The notes: a model not told the origin generated them from the letters alone. Numbered from the stretch's first letter, positions 20,550 through 31,601 are shown. The stretch is 64,000 nt of DNA from Aricia agestis (GCF_905147365.1 NC_056409.1:10359001-10423000); one strand, 5' to 3'. Numbers and translations are program-made.

Positions 20550-23140
20550 ATGGTAAAAAGAAGAATAAAACAGAAATAATTTTAAAAAATAACGAAGGAA
20601 AGCTTTGTGGTAATCCTAAACTTAATTCAGAGTTATTGGTTAGAGCTTTTGCTGCAAATTCAAGCTCAAACAATTATAGACAAGAGTTTTTATGTTATAA
20701 AAAAGAAAAAGAAGATAGCTGTTCTGGTTTTGATAAGCTAAATAATGAAAATACTATTAACAATAAAATTACCTTAGAGGAACTTAAGCTCGTTATTCAA
20801 AAATTAGGAAATTCCAGCCCTGGTCCTGATAAAATATCAAATGTTATGATTAAAAAACTTCCATTATTGGCTCTTGAAAGACTTTTAGACATTTACAATT
20901 ACATTTGGGTTAACCAGGTTTTTCCTGATTTATGGAGAGAAGCTATTGTAATACCCATCTTAAAACCCGGTAAATTAGCTACTACTAAATCGAGTTACAG
21001 ACCGATTTCACTCACATGTAACCTTTGTAAAATTTTGGAAAAAATTGTTAGTAATAGGATCAGATGGTACTTAGAACGTAATCAATTTTTGTCATCTTTT
21101 CAGTTTGGTTTCAGACAACTTAAATCAACCCTAGATCATCTGAGCCTTTTAGAAGAAGATATCCTTAGGTCGTTTGCAAATAAGAATAAAGTAGTACTAA
21201 TTGCCCTAGATTTGGAGAAGGCTTACGAAATGGTTTGGAAACACAGAGTAATATTGCTTTTACAACAGTTAAATTTAAAAGGTAACGTTTTAGCTTTTGT
21301 TATAAATTTTTTGTCAGATAGGTTTATAAGGGTTAAAATAAATGATGTCCTTTCTGAGCCCCTCTGCACTGAAAATGGACTTCCACAGGGGTCTGTTTTG
21401 AGTGTAATTTTATTTTTGTTGTCAATTAATAATGTCTTGGAAGTTATAAAACGACCCGTTAAAGGATATTTATTTGCAGACGACTTAACAATTTTATGTA
21501 CTGGAAAAAACCTAAAACTCGTTGAAAAAATACTACAAGAGACTTTAAATAATTTGAGTAAATGGAGTCTAGAAACGGGCTTTAAGTTTTCTGAAACCAA
21601 AACAGAACTAATGGTAATGTCAAAAAATAAAAATAAGGAAAATGTTAACCTATTCATTAACAACTGTAAAATTAATGAAGTAAATGAAATAAAAATTTTA
21701 GGTCTTACCTTCGATTCTCGATTAAATTGGGTATCACACATAAAAAAACTTAAGTCCGAATGTTTTAACAGAATGAATATCATAAAAATTTTATCATCAA
21801 ATAATTGGGGATCTGACAGTAAGTGTATAAAAAATACGTACAAAGCTTTAATTATGCAAAAGATTGATTACGGTTCAGTTTTATATGACTCAGCATCAAA
21901 TAATATTTTAAAAATTTTAGATAGTATTCATAATACGTGTTTGAGATTAAGTTTAGGAGCCTTTCGTACTAGTCCTGTTAATAGTATTCTCGTTGAGTGT
22001 AACGAAATGCCTTTATCTTATAGAAGGAAGGAACTGTGCCTAACATATGCAGCCAAGCATGTTGTCAATAATATAGATTCTCTCTTTTTAAAATCTGCTT
22101 TATTATCAGACATAGAATTTAGTTTACGGCCTTCTCTTGCTGTTCCCCTAAGACTAAGGGTCAAAAACTATTTACACGAAATTAAATTAGACTTACCTCC
22201 ATTATTTACACGTCATTTTCCTTTTAAGGTACCACCTTGGGACAAAAATGTACTTAAAATAAATGTAGATCTAGCTGAAATATACCCTCGTGAATCTACT
22301 CCAGATTATATTTATAGGAACTATTATTATGAACTGACGGAGAAATATTCAGATTATACAATGTTTTATACTGATGGATCTATTTTTAATAACAGAACAG
22401 GCTGTGCAGTCGTTTCAGAAAATTGTAATTATAAATATAGACTACCTGATTATACTTCTATATTAACTTGTGAGGCCATAGCTATCCTAAAATGTTTGGA
22501 GATTATTAGAATTACTCCTACTGTTTCAAGAAATTATGTAATATTTTCTGATTCACTATCGTGTTTAACTGCATTATTAAATAATAAAAATATTGATCCC
22601 TTAATTAATACTATAAAAGAAAACCTAATAAATCTAATAAGTAATAACTTTTCTATAGAAATTATTTGGATTCCTAGTCACCAGGGCATTCCGGGGAACG
22701 AAAAAGCAGACGCTCAAGCTAAGGAGGCTACGAAATTAAATCAGTGTAGTTTGTTAACTTCTAATGTTTCTGATCTTAAAAAATTTTTTCGGTTAAATAT
22801 TAAAAAACTATGGAACAGCTATTGGGTTACAAATAATAAGAGTTATTTATACGAAATAAGAAAATCAATCTTCGAAAAATGTACCTATAAATTTAACAAA
22901 AGAAGAGATGAAATGGTAATAAATAGACTAAGAATAGGACATTGTAATGCTACACACATTCACCTAATTACTAAAACCCCTAAGAGCAAATGCACAAGAT
23001 GTGATTGTGAATTGACCGTAAAACATTTTCTTATTGATTGTCCTATGTTCAATCCAGAAAGAAGTAGTGTAAAACTTCAAAGTACATTAAAAGATTGTTT
23101 GTTAGATTGGGAAAACACTTTAAAATTTTCTGTAATTTAA
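20531..23140 (+). CDS. ORF2, second part: reverse transcriptase, RNase H, zinc finger (continuation after frameshift)
   Basis: This frame has no ATG at its head; it continues ORF2 after the one-base deletion. Reverse transcriptase blocks in order: 'YRPISLTCNLCKILEK', 'QFGFRQLKSTLDHL', 'ALDLEKAYEMVW' (first catalytic Asp), 'GLPQGSVLSV', and FADD at bases 21,473-21,484. RNase H follows: 'FYTDGS', 'CEAIAILKCL', 'IFSDSLSC', 'PSHQGIPGNEKADAQAKEA' retain its Asp, Glu, Asp, His and Asp residues. A C-terminal CTRCDC...H....C zinc finger ends the chain. It would synthesise element cDNA at the nicked target. Without the APE part and a start codon it is probably not made as a working enzyme from this copy. 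Confidence 0.92.
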   Translation, partial: QRINSINGKKKNKTEIILKNNEGKLCGNPKLNSELLVRAFAANSSSNNYRQEFLCYKKEKEDSCSGFDKLNNENTINNKITLEELKLVIQKLGNSSPGPDKISNVMIKKLPLLALERLLDIYNYIWVNQVFPDLWREAIVIPILKPGKLATTKSSYRPISLTCNLCKILEKIVSNRIRWYLERNQFLSSFQFGFRQLKSTLDHLSLLEEDILRSFANKNKVVLIALDLEKAYEMVWKHRVILLLQQLNLKGNVLAFVINFLSDRFIRVKINDVLSEPLCTENGLPQGSVLSVILFLLSINNVLEVIKRPVKGYLFADDLTILCTGKNLKLVEKILQETLNNLSKWSLETGFKFSETKTELMVMSKNKNKENVNLFINNCKINEVNEIKILGLTFDSRLNWVSHIKKLKSECFNRMNIIKILSSNNWGSDSKCIKNTYKALIMQKIDYGSVLYDSASNNILKILDSIHNTCLRLSLGAFRTSPVNSILVECNEMPLSYRRKELCLTYAAKHVVNNIDSLFLKSALLSDIEFSLRPSLAVPLRLRVKNYLHEIKLDLPPLFTRHFPFKVPPWDKNVLKINVDLAEIYPRESTPDYIYRNYYYELTEKYSDYTMFYTDGSIFNNRTGCAVVSENCNYKYRLPDYTSILTCEAIAILKCLEIIRITPTVSRNYVIFSDSLSCLTALLNNKNIDPLINTIKENLINLISNNFSIEIIWIPSHQGIPGNEKADAQAKEATKLNQCSLLTSNVSDLKKFFRLNIKKLWNSYWVTNNKSYLYEIRKSIFEKCTYKFNKRRDEMVINRLRIGHCNATHIHLITKTPKSKCTRCDCELTVKHFLIDCPMFNPERSSVKLQSTLKDCLLDWENTLKFSVI

Positions 23141-23222
23141 TGTATTATTGTTATTACTTGTAGTCGCTAATGACCTTCGATGTTTAAAGCGACTTTAAAT
23201 AAATAAATTAAAAAAAAAAAAA
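23141..23222 (+). other. 3' UTR and poly(A) tail of the retrotransposon
   Basis: About 60 bases containing 'tagtcgctaatgacc' and 'aaagcgactttaaataaat', then an A run. The paired 'gtcgct' and 'agcgac' could form a short stem of the kind recognised by the element's own reverse transcriptase (inferred). Confidence 0.7.
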
Positions 23223-23235
23223 AAACCTTAATTTA

Positions 23236-23358
23236 ACTTTCATGAAATCAACTGAAATATAAAAATAAATCGAAAATCCTTTAATTTCATTGAAAACCTT
23301 ATTGCTGCTGCTGAACCCTTCATGGGCGAGTCCAACTCGCACTTGGCCGATTTTTTCT
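23236..23358 (+). repeat. TTCCGT-family repeat, right part of the interrupted copy
   Basis: Continues from 17,918 after the retrotransposon. Ends 'gaacccttcatgggcgagtc' followed by 'actcgcacttggccga', the standard right end of the family. Confidence 0.8.
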
Positions 23359-23751
23359 GTTTGGATTGGGGGATAAGAGTTGGTATTTCTGAAAAAAACA
23401 AGTTATTTCATAATTTGAATGTATCTATATTATGTTTTTACTGTTTTTTAGAAAGGTTCGAACTAGGACCGAAGCTGCACCAGCATTGCAATAAAATATG
23501 GATTGTTAGAATCGGAGCACATTCCAGAAAAACAGATCAATCAAGTATGAAGGGGTATTCGCAAACTGTGACGCTATCAGTCCACATTGGATACGTTTGG
23601 TATCATTACAGGATGCTCTATGTTCGTAGGGCAGGAAGCGCCGCTTCGTTTTTGTGTTGGACGGATGCGCGTATCGGACCCATCGGCTTTAATGACCACA
23701 ACGCGGCCTTTCCTGTGCCCACTGCCGACTATGAAAATGTTTTCCTTTTGG
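23359..23751. other. Intergenic DNA, no gene seen
   Basis: A 144-codon ORF at 23,322-23,756 starts inside the repeat end and has no recognisable domain; not called. Confidence 0.4.
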
Positions 23752-23806
23752 CTTGATTACACCTACCGTGACACTCGGCCAAGCACTCGGCATGTTTATT
23801 ATTGAT
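23752..23806 (+). mobile_element. Fragment of the 31.65-kb MITE family
   Basis: 'gattacacctaccg', 'actcggccaagcact' and 'atgtttatta' match 31,651-31,730 in order. The right end is missing. Confidence 0.6.
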
Positions 23807-23923
23807 CCATTGACGCCGGTGACACGGTCAGTCTGGCATCAGTTTAGTCCATCCGTTTGGTCAGATGACGGGAGAGTGATTTAACTCTAACCGATTAACG
23901 GTTGATTGACGCATTGATCATTT

Positions 23924-24250
23924 TTTAGGGTATTACTAACACTTCGATGTCTGTCCGTCTGATCGACTGTATGTCTCCAGGCTGTAACTCAAGAACGGTA
24001 ATAGCTAAGGATTTGAAATTTTCACAGATTATGTAACAACCGCCGCTATAACCACAAATACTAAAAACAAAAGCCTTTTTTGTTCTACTTATATCATCAA
24101 TGGCAACAGCTAGGTACTTGAATTTTCCACAAAATCCTTAGTTATAATATGTGTACTTTAATACATATTTAATAATAATATTAAAATAAAATAAAAAGTA
24201 AGGGTCCCATACAAAAAACACAATTTTTGGTCTAATTTTGCTCTATACTG
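23924..24250 (+). repeat. TTCCGT-family repeat, internal part
   Basis: Contains 'tctccaggctgtaactcaag', 'gaaattttcacaga', 'ataaccacaaatactaaaaa' and 'gggtcccatacaaaaaacac', the standard order for this family, without its terminal blocks. Confidence 0.7.
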
Positions 24251-24260
24251 GTACGGAGCG

Positions 24261-24457
24261 TGGGAACCGTACATTTTTCTGGGACAAAAAGTGTCCTATG
24301 TCCTTTCCCGGGACCCAAAGTATCTCCATGCCTTTCAGCAGAATCGGTTCAGTGCTTTAAGCGTGAAGAGGAAACAGACAGACACCACACTTTCGCATTT
24401 ATAATATTATGGTATGGTATATATGGTATATGGTATATGGTATGGTATGGAAGTATG
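24261..24457 (+). repeat. 9.1-kb family repeat fragment ending in a (TATGG)n expansion
   Basis: 'accgtacatttttctgggac' to 'gcatttataatatta', followed by about 40 bases of TATGG/TATATGG units, apparently expanded from the 'agtatgg' at the family's right end. Confidence 0.7.
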
Positions 24458-25311
24458 GATAGGTTTCCATTTCAACGACGCTTTAAGGTAATATATTTAC
24501 CGTCGCTTATTCTATCACGAATCACAATTTTCACAGATTTTAGTTAATTTATGCACCGTTTTACGTTTTATCCGATTATGTACTTGAAAATGTGGCTCGA
24601 TAAGGAAAACATTTTGTATAACTTTTCCGTCTGCATACCTAATATCTATAATTGTGAATATTTTAAGTAACAAAGGGTAAACAAGGAATAGGTATAGGAC
24701 ATAGGTGGTTACTGGTTATATTCCAACGTCCCGTCATTTATAAATAAAGGTTATCCTTAAGCGATAAATTCGGTATAAATACACTTATGTGAATTAAATT
24801 TCCTTGTTTATTTTCCCTTTAGTTATTAAAATAACTACAAAATAACCCTAGGTGTTGTTATGTTATCCTACCTTAAGCCTTAAGAGAGCAGCTAGTAGGT
24901 ATGCTGTCCTTTAAAGTTTTACTAACGTTTATGTCACCATAGGTGGGTCTATCGCGCGGCCATACAGACTGTATGTGCGCAGCAGACTCAATCACACAAA
25001 AAGTGTGCCGTCTGCGATCTCCCTAAGTAGGTATACAAAAGTTTTGTAGTACCTAACTTAAGAAATCATGTCCATAAAAGATCGCTACGTTAGGGAGGGA
25101 TCGGTGAAAAGAGAAAAGAGTTTTAGAAAATGATGTGTTTTGAGAAACTTTATTTTGTCCACTGAGTCACACGACTCAGTTATTTAGATCATCACCAAGT
25201 TTTACCATTTGTTTATTACTCATTCCTGACCTTTGCGGAAAATATGTAATGTATGTAAATAATGTGTAGTAAATAGCTTATGAACTTGAAGCAGCTGTAA
25301 TCTAATCTAGC
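24458..25311. other. AT-rich intergenic DNA, no gene seen
   Basis: No ORF or repeat end recognised. A slightly GC-richer patch at 24,940-25,030 is unexplained. Confidence 0.45.
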
Positions 25312-25472
25312 TACTATCAGAGAAGTCGATTCCTAACCAGATGGGGGACCTACCTAGTTTGATCGCGATATGTCAAACCCAGCCGACAGATTACAATTAG
25401 CATTGAATTGACATGATCCGCCCAAATTACGTTGGTCTGTCAACTGCATAGGAATCAATATCCTCGATGGTA
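25312..25472. mobile_element. MITE of the GTACYATC family, 161 bp
   Basis: Ends 'tactatcagagaagtcgatt' and 'ggaatcaatatcctcgatgg' are imperfect inverses. Same family and size as 26,867-27,028 and the split copy at 14,378. Confidence 0.7.
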
Positions 25473-25662
25473 CATTTGTATCTTTTTTGTAATCCTCAGA
25501 GAGGTTTAGGCGCTACAACGTAAGAAACCAACAGATAGAGTTATCTCCGTAAATAGTAAGACTAATCTTCTCAGCGATTGATTGTTAGTGTAGAATGAAG
25601 ATTGTTTGCATTGCTTTCTCAAAGTCTGTATTCAATTCCTTGCAACTTGCCAACAACTTGTA

Positions 25663-25711
25663 TTTTGTGAATACCGCTTACAAACAGTCTTTGCAAGCGG
25701 TATTCACAAAA
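25663..25711. repeat. Hairpin with 17-bp perfect arms
   Basis: TTTTGTGAATACCGCTT (25,663-25,679) pairs exactly with 25,695-25,711 across 15 bases. It lies in an 88-codon ORF (25,595-25,861) with no recognised domain. Confidence 0.8.
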
Positions 25712-26804
25712 CACAAAGAAAAGGAATACTTCAAGGCTTACATGCCAAATTATAAACTATTCATTGCCGGTTTAAGGCACAGTAAATCAGACGAATGGAT
25801 TATAGCTGATATATTATGCAGTTCCTGCAATCGTATTTCTCATACTTCTAGTGGGACGTAGCTACATAACTACGGCATAATTATTACCATAATTAGCTTC
25901 TTTTATTACAATCACATGTAAATAAATGCTTGATTAGTCTAAATTGTGTATAAATGTTAATTCTTGACATTATTTTTTCCGGTATAATTAAAGTCCTGAC
26001 AAGGCCCCCAGTAAAGATGAAAGTTTCGGATGTATTTCCATATTTAGATTTAATGGTGAGTACTTACCTGTTCTACCAGATATAAAAATCGTTAATAGCT
26101 CAAATATAAAATGTTGTCTGCATCATAATTTTATACCTTGTTTATACTTTGCTTATTCACTTCTTTAAAAGAAAAGCTAATATAGAAAATTTCCAAAAAA
26201 TATTTTATTTATTCTTAAGACCCCATAAAGCATAACAATAGAGACAACGTATAGACACAATATATCGATGTTGCACTTCACTTCTACATCAGTACAATTA
26301 ACTGCCTTTCAAAACTTTTCGCATATTCTAAAAATCCAATATCTTAAGATATCCATCCGACACGTAGAAAAACGCGATATAAATTTCCTATGAAATAGGT
26401 ATAAATGTTAAACACGTCATCGCATTACCGATACCCTAGCAGAACGATGCCAATATCTTGGCACGGAACCGCAGAACGTTAGTACTACGAATGAATGGAC
26501 CGCAACGGATTTTTTATACAAATGAGTATATTTAATGCGCTATAAACGCTCGCTCGCTCGCTCGACGCTCGAAATCGCCGCGATGTAATTTCGATGAAAT
26601 TAGCATAAACTAATTTAGGTCAAATATCGAATAAAAATGAATCACAGTCGTTATCGCTTTATGGAAAGCGAAATTTACGATTCCGGATAGCGAAATAGGT
26701 AGGAACAATTTCAAACAACAAAAAAGCCCCGGATTTATAAATAGGTCGTTATTAGGCTACGGCGCCTACGGGCTACGGCCTATGGATGGCAGCGACTTAG
26801 GTTG
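25712..26804. other. Intergenic DNA, no gene seen
   Basis: Mostly AT-rich, with a (CGCT)n-like run near 26,548 and CG-containing sequence around it. No ORF with recognisable content. Confidence 0.45.
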
Positions 26805-26853
26805 GCTGCAGCGTCCATAGAAGCCGTAGGCATATCTCTATGGACGCTGCAGC
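26805..26853. repeat. Hairpin with 17-bp perfect arms
   Basis: GCTGCAGCGTCCATAGA (26,805-26,821) pairs exactly with 26,837-26,853. It is preceded by 'ctacggcgcctacgggctac', a locally repetitive GC-rich stretch, and directly followed by the next MITE. Confidence 0.8.
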
Positions 26854-26866
26854 TATCGAGGATATT

Positions 26867-27028
26867 GTACCATCAAGGAAATTGATTCTTAGGTAGTTGA
26901 CAGACCACCGTCATTTGGTCAGATCAATTGTCACTTCAATGTTAAGTGATCTGTCGTCTGGATTTGACGTAACGCGAACAAACTACGTAGGTCCCCATCT
27001 GCCTAGGAATCAACATACACGATAGTAC
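26867..27028. mobile_element. MITE of the GTACYATC family, 162 bp
   Basis: Ends 'gtaccatcaaggaaattgat' and 'gaatcaacatacacgatagt'; the arms include 'ttaggtagttgaca' and 'ccatctgcctagga'. Intact comparator for the split copy at 14,378-15,015. Confidence 0.75.
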
Positions 27029-30002
27029 ATGAGGCGGCAGAAATAAAGTGGCCTACTCTCATAAAATATAATATAAATCGGCACTGCCTATTAGCTATTA
27101 AGTTATTAATAGATATGAAAAACAACGATTCAGGGTCGCTTGGTCACAATACGTATATTATATTTTGTTCACATTCAAAATTAACAAATTTATTAATAAA
27201 ATATTACGTAATAGTAGCTTCCTACTATGGTCTTCAAAAGAGTCAGCCTGTCGCTCCAATTTGTATGAACACGAGCGTATGGCGCTTCTACCTTGATCTA
27301 TTTCTGTGGTTTGTACGATAGTCGGCCAATTTTAAATTGTAAGTCTGCGGGGACCCTAAGTCGTTTAGTGATCAAAACTGTCGTAGATTCTTAGTAGAGC
27401 TCGCTTTAGTAGTACTTATAGACTAGGCTATAAAAAGCCATATCATTACCTTCATACGCCTACGGCAGCTCTATATTTCATAAAATGTCTCGTTCTCGTG
27501 CCCGTACAAAATATTGCCAAGACATTGTATGCAGTAGGAACGATAAGAATATCGTAATCGTTCATATTTGCTATTTTTATAGCCCGAGAGCGAGTGCTAT
27601 CACGACCAACACTTATGACCCAAATGCGCTGATAACGGTAATGGAACTGAAACGACAAAATGCTTAGAACTGCACTTTGGTCGTTACAGGCTTAATATAG
27701 TTATATCATACTTCATAGTATAATATTATACTACGATGATATAAGGTAGCGCGTCATTTTATATTTTAAATTAAATGAAATATTATATTATTTTCAAGTA
27801 TAAAATTTAATAATTACACTGCATTAATATTTTATGATAATGGAAATCTGTCGTCCTACATTTTCCAATGAATATAAAATTAATGCTCTTAATGTTTATC
27901 ATTTAGTATCGTCGGTTTTGAAAGCTTTTGATATAACAATAATTATTATTCAATCAATTATGAATCTAAAATGAGATTTGAATTCAAACTATTATTACCC
28001 ATTAATTTTCAAATATTACAATATCATGCAATGAAATTACTATAATATAGATTATTATCGTTATAGCACTATACGAATTTAAATGTAATAATTTTTAAAA
28101 TATATTACCCAAAATTTAAAATAAAATGTAGTACCTATGTAGATCTAATAATTTGATGAGTTAACAGTCTTCGTGCAGTTATGACTTATGTCGCAGAAAT
28201 ATTTTCTCGAGGCCAGAGGCCATCTCAAATCCAATATGATTTCGCTTGTCCGTCTGTCTGTTTGTTACCACTAACCCGGTTTTAACTTCTTAATAATATT
28301 ATGTTCCTGAATCATCTACCTAGAGAAATTCGTACCACTTCCCTCCTAAATCCTAATATAACATTCCCTGTACTGCCACTTTTCAAGACTAAAATTACCC
28401 AAATTGGTTTAACCGTTCTAGAGTTTAAGCGAGACTAACAAACTTAAAAATTCATTTTAATTTAAAAGGATAGCGGGGTTGCATCTACACCAGTTTGGTA
28501 TGAACGCAGCCTTACGTAGCCGTTCAAAAGATATTCCACGAGTTGTGTCAATAATTCAATTAAATTCGACGCATACTGACGTTACTTTAACCATCTTCAT
28601 CGATTAATCGTGAGGCAATAACGATTATAAATTCAATTTTAGTAATTAATTGGACGGTTAATCGTGACTATTAGTGTTATAACTAGTGTTATTAGTAACA
28701 CCACTAAATTCGATCGATCACGTCAGGGTTCTATCATCTAGCGAAGGCCACTTTCCAATTTAAAAGTAATTTTATCATCAATAGTATCTGGGGACACGGT
28801 AGTGTCACCGCCGAGACGAGCCAAGCGAAGCGCAAGGGCACTACGTCACCTTTTCTCGTAGTGTCTCGCCGTTTTTTTGAACCTTCATAGAATTGGTTTC
28901 TGTTGTAGCAGATAGTTTACATTTTCAGGATATGATGTCAATTATAGATGATGATATAATATAAAATACGTGTATCATAATCAGCGTAGACGCCATGTCA
29001 CTGGGACAGGACAAAGGCAGGGCTGCAAATTACTATGGAATAGTAAAAGCCTCAGAACATCATGAGGAAGTCTACGTGAATCGTCTACGAGAATAGAGGG
29101 GATGGATATATATATATATATCCATAGATTCAGAAGCTTGGCTCTACATTAGATCTGATGTCTTTCACAGGGCAAACCTTTTGTGATCGTCGAGGTAACA
29201 TTTACATGAAATGTTTTAGTGGGATATAATATTACTGCAATGTTTGCATCTAGAAGCAGCACCAGCATAGACAGTAGGTATAGAAAAAGTTTTATTTGAC
29301 GTTTGACGGCGTTTCTGTTATTATTCTGTTATTAGTTATGACGGGTACAACATGTCGGATATCGTACAAATGTTGAAATATTTTATACTTAATGAGGTTT
29401 TGTGACTTGCTATGCAAATATATTTTATGTGAATAATGCAGCATAGCCTCAAGAGTTATAATTAGTACCAAAGTAGAGCCATATTACTAAATAGATAAGC
29501 CTATTTGTTTCAATTAAATAATTTGACAGATAAAAATAATACGTCATATTTGTTAAGTTGTGATTAATTAATTCCCAGTTAAACGTTTTGACTTCTTTCC
29601 TCGCTCTATGCGTATTACGTAGGTACAAAATAAATTATTAAGAAAGATGAGGCAAAATACTGATTCTTAACCTATACAGCTGTACTATGATACTATCTGT
29701 CTACCTATGGGTAGGTAGATAGAATTTATTGCGTTTCATGAAGTAGGTGCTTGTGCGTTGAGTAAATGTTATCATAACAATAAATTTACTCAAGTAAAAG
29801 CCTTAGAACTATGAGTTACGAGTGTCGCACCCAAACAGCTTCCTACGTATATAGTAGAAAGTGAAGACTAGCTTATAGAATGTCATATGCCGTGAGAATG
29901 ACTTGGCTGTATATTATTATCTGTTCGAGGAAAATGTCAAGTATCTTGGCCTTCCACACTTGGCAGGAAAAAAGATAATCAAATGTCAATTGTTATCACC
30001 GG
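27029..30002. other. Three kb AT-rich, no gene seen
   Basis: Only short unsupported ORFs. A TA-rich palindrome 'ggatatatatatatatatcc' occurs near 29,104. A CG-richer stretch at 28,790-28,875 and a (GTCT)n-like phrase near 28,250 look like repeat remnants but are not assigned. Confidence 0.45.
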
Positions 30003-30050
30003 ACATAAAGTTAATATACTAGGTACCTACCTAGTATATTAACTTTATGT
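30003..30050. repeat. 48-bp near-perfect palindrome
   Basis: Two 23-bp arms (30,003-30,025 and 30,028-30,050) are exact inverses separated by two bases. The arm reads ACATAAAGTTAATATACTAG then GTA. Confidence 0.9.
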
Positions 30051-30529
30051 TACCGAATGGAATGGGTATTCCAAATTTAAAATAAGTAGGTAATATTATT
30101 ATGATGGGTAGGTACTAGGTAGTTTAGGCGACAATCCCAGGGCCCAGGCTTATAAATTAAAATACTACATAGTTCTAAATTTTATTTTTTAGGGTTTTTA
30201 CCTGTAATTAATAGTATTAAAAATAAAATAATCCACTTCATACTTTTATAGATACAATTGAAATGTTGTTTTCGTTTTATTATAATAGGTACGTAATAAA
30301 TATTAATGATTTAAGTTACAAAGTCTAATGCCTTTTAAGTTCATCTAATGAAATTGTAATGCATTAACCTGAAAAGGTATAATTAATCATGATTTTTTTA
30401 AAATAAATTGACTTAAAAACAAGAATGTCCATATTGTTAAAAATCGAGGACCAGTTATATTTATTATAGTACTTAACTATTTTAATCATGTTTTGAATAT
30501 TATTCATTAAGGAGATCATTATAATTATA

Positions 30530-31201
30530 CAGAGTGAAACGAAACTGAGTGATAATACTTTAGGGTGTGTACTGTGTACAATGTACATTACACATAAGAA
30601 CACAATATTATATTCCTTACGCCTCCGTGGTCTAGTGGTATAGAGCGCAGCTCTTGACTCGGAGGTCGTGGGTTCGATTCCCGCGTTGGAAACATGTTAT
30701 TTCCAAGTTTGGTTAGGACTTAGGACAATGTAGGCTGATCACCTGATTGTCTGACAAGTAAGATGATCCATGCGTCGGATGGGCATGTAAAAAGTCGGTC
30801 CTGCGCCTGATGTCTCGCCAGTCGTGTCGGTCTTCCGTCCCACTGGGTTATGAGAGTAAAGGAATAGAGAGTGCTCTTGTGTACTGTACTACTACACACT
30901 ACTACTAGTACTACTCTTGTAGCTGGCCTGGTTTCTATGAAACCGGTCACCGTCACCGAATACCGGTGTGGGAACTATTAATATGTTCCTTGTAGAGAGT
31001 TCACCATGAAAGTCGCAGAGCAGAAAAGCCAAATTTTATTTTGGGATTTGTATGGGCAAGCGCCCCAGCGTCGGGAGTTTCCCCATACAAAATTTAAAAA
31101 AAATGGTCTTTCAGCGCTCTACTTTTACAGTGAACTCTCTACTAGGAACAAATGTACACCCAAAAGTATTATCAGTTATCACTTAGTTTTGTTACACCTT
31201 G
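30530..31201. mobile_element. Long-arm foldback element, split by a SINE
   Basis: Left arm (30,530-30,575: 'gtgataatactttagggtgt') and right part ('gagagttcaccatgaaagt' through 'gttacaccttg', with TA after) match the intact copy at 8,864-9,122. The SINE at 30,619-30,976 lies inside the left arm, next to about 40 bases of rearranged sequence. Confidence 0.8.
30619..30976 (+). mobile_element. tRNA-derived SINE nested in the foldback element
   Basis: Same family as 16,143 and 61,491: A box 'tggtctagtggtatagagc', B box 'ggttcgattcc', ending 'gtgtgggaactat'. The flanking 'atattatattcctt' and 'attaatatgttcctt' look like a mutated target duplication. A local (ACT)n expansion sits at about 30,885-30,915 where the other copies read 'gcgcacacacttggg'. 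Confidence 0.85.
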
Positions 31202-31416
31202 TATTAATTGAGCTAAAATTACATTATTAACGCGGTCTTTTTTTTGTACCTTAAATGACGTTTATTCCGTGATAAGCGTGCCGTATATTATAATTTAAGC
31301 TTAATTACAAGACAAATTAATGTTTTATGAGATGAACCGGTGCGTTCCTGCAGTAGGTTATAAATGACACGGTACTAAAATAAGATATCATGCACTTTAT
31401 TTCTTCGTTTATGTTT

Positions 31417-31600
31417 AGAGCCATGCTTCGGTATGAATGGGCCGGCTCGACACGTGAAACAGCGCTTGCGCTGTGTTTCGCCGAGTGAGTGAGTTTACCG
31501 GAGGCCCAATTCCCTACCCTTCCCTTCCCTACCCTTCCCTATTCCCTTCCTTACCTCCCCAACTCTGTAATCCTATTGTCTCTTAAAGGGCCGGCAACGC
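31417..31600 (+). mobile_element. Poly(A)-type TTCCC repeat (copy 2, truncated and internally deleted)
   Basis: 'agagccatgcttcggtatga' then directly 'cgtgaaacagcgcttgcgct', lacking the middle 'ataccacgttctc' block, then the TTCCC minisatellite. It ends abruptly at 'gccggcaacgc', where a fragment of another element begins. Confidence 0.75.
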
Positions 31601-31601
31601 G

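Larger units (their letters stand above)
17919..23222 (+). mobile_element. Full-length non-LTR retrotransposon (I-superfamily type)
   Basis: Bounded by a 13-bp duplication AAACCTTAATTTA (17,906-17,918 and 23,223-23,235; the leading As merge with the A tail). It has a 133-base 5' UTR, ORF1 with one zinc knuckle, ORF2 with APE endonuclease, reverse transcriptase and RNase H, a 3' UTR of about 60 bases and a poly(A) tail. APE plus RNase H in one ORF places it in the I superfamily broadly (I, Nimb or related clades); the exact clade needs a tree. A full 5' end with an intact duplication and only one visible break indicates a recent insertion. Confidence 0.92.

Noticed and set aside
23322..23756. 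144-codon ORF after the retrotransposon
   Set aside because: Begins inside the end of a TTCCGT repeat and shows no protein-like motif.
27452..27667. Overlapping 60-68 codon ORFs on both strands
   Set aside because: Mutual shadows without recognisable content.
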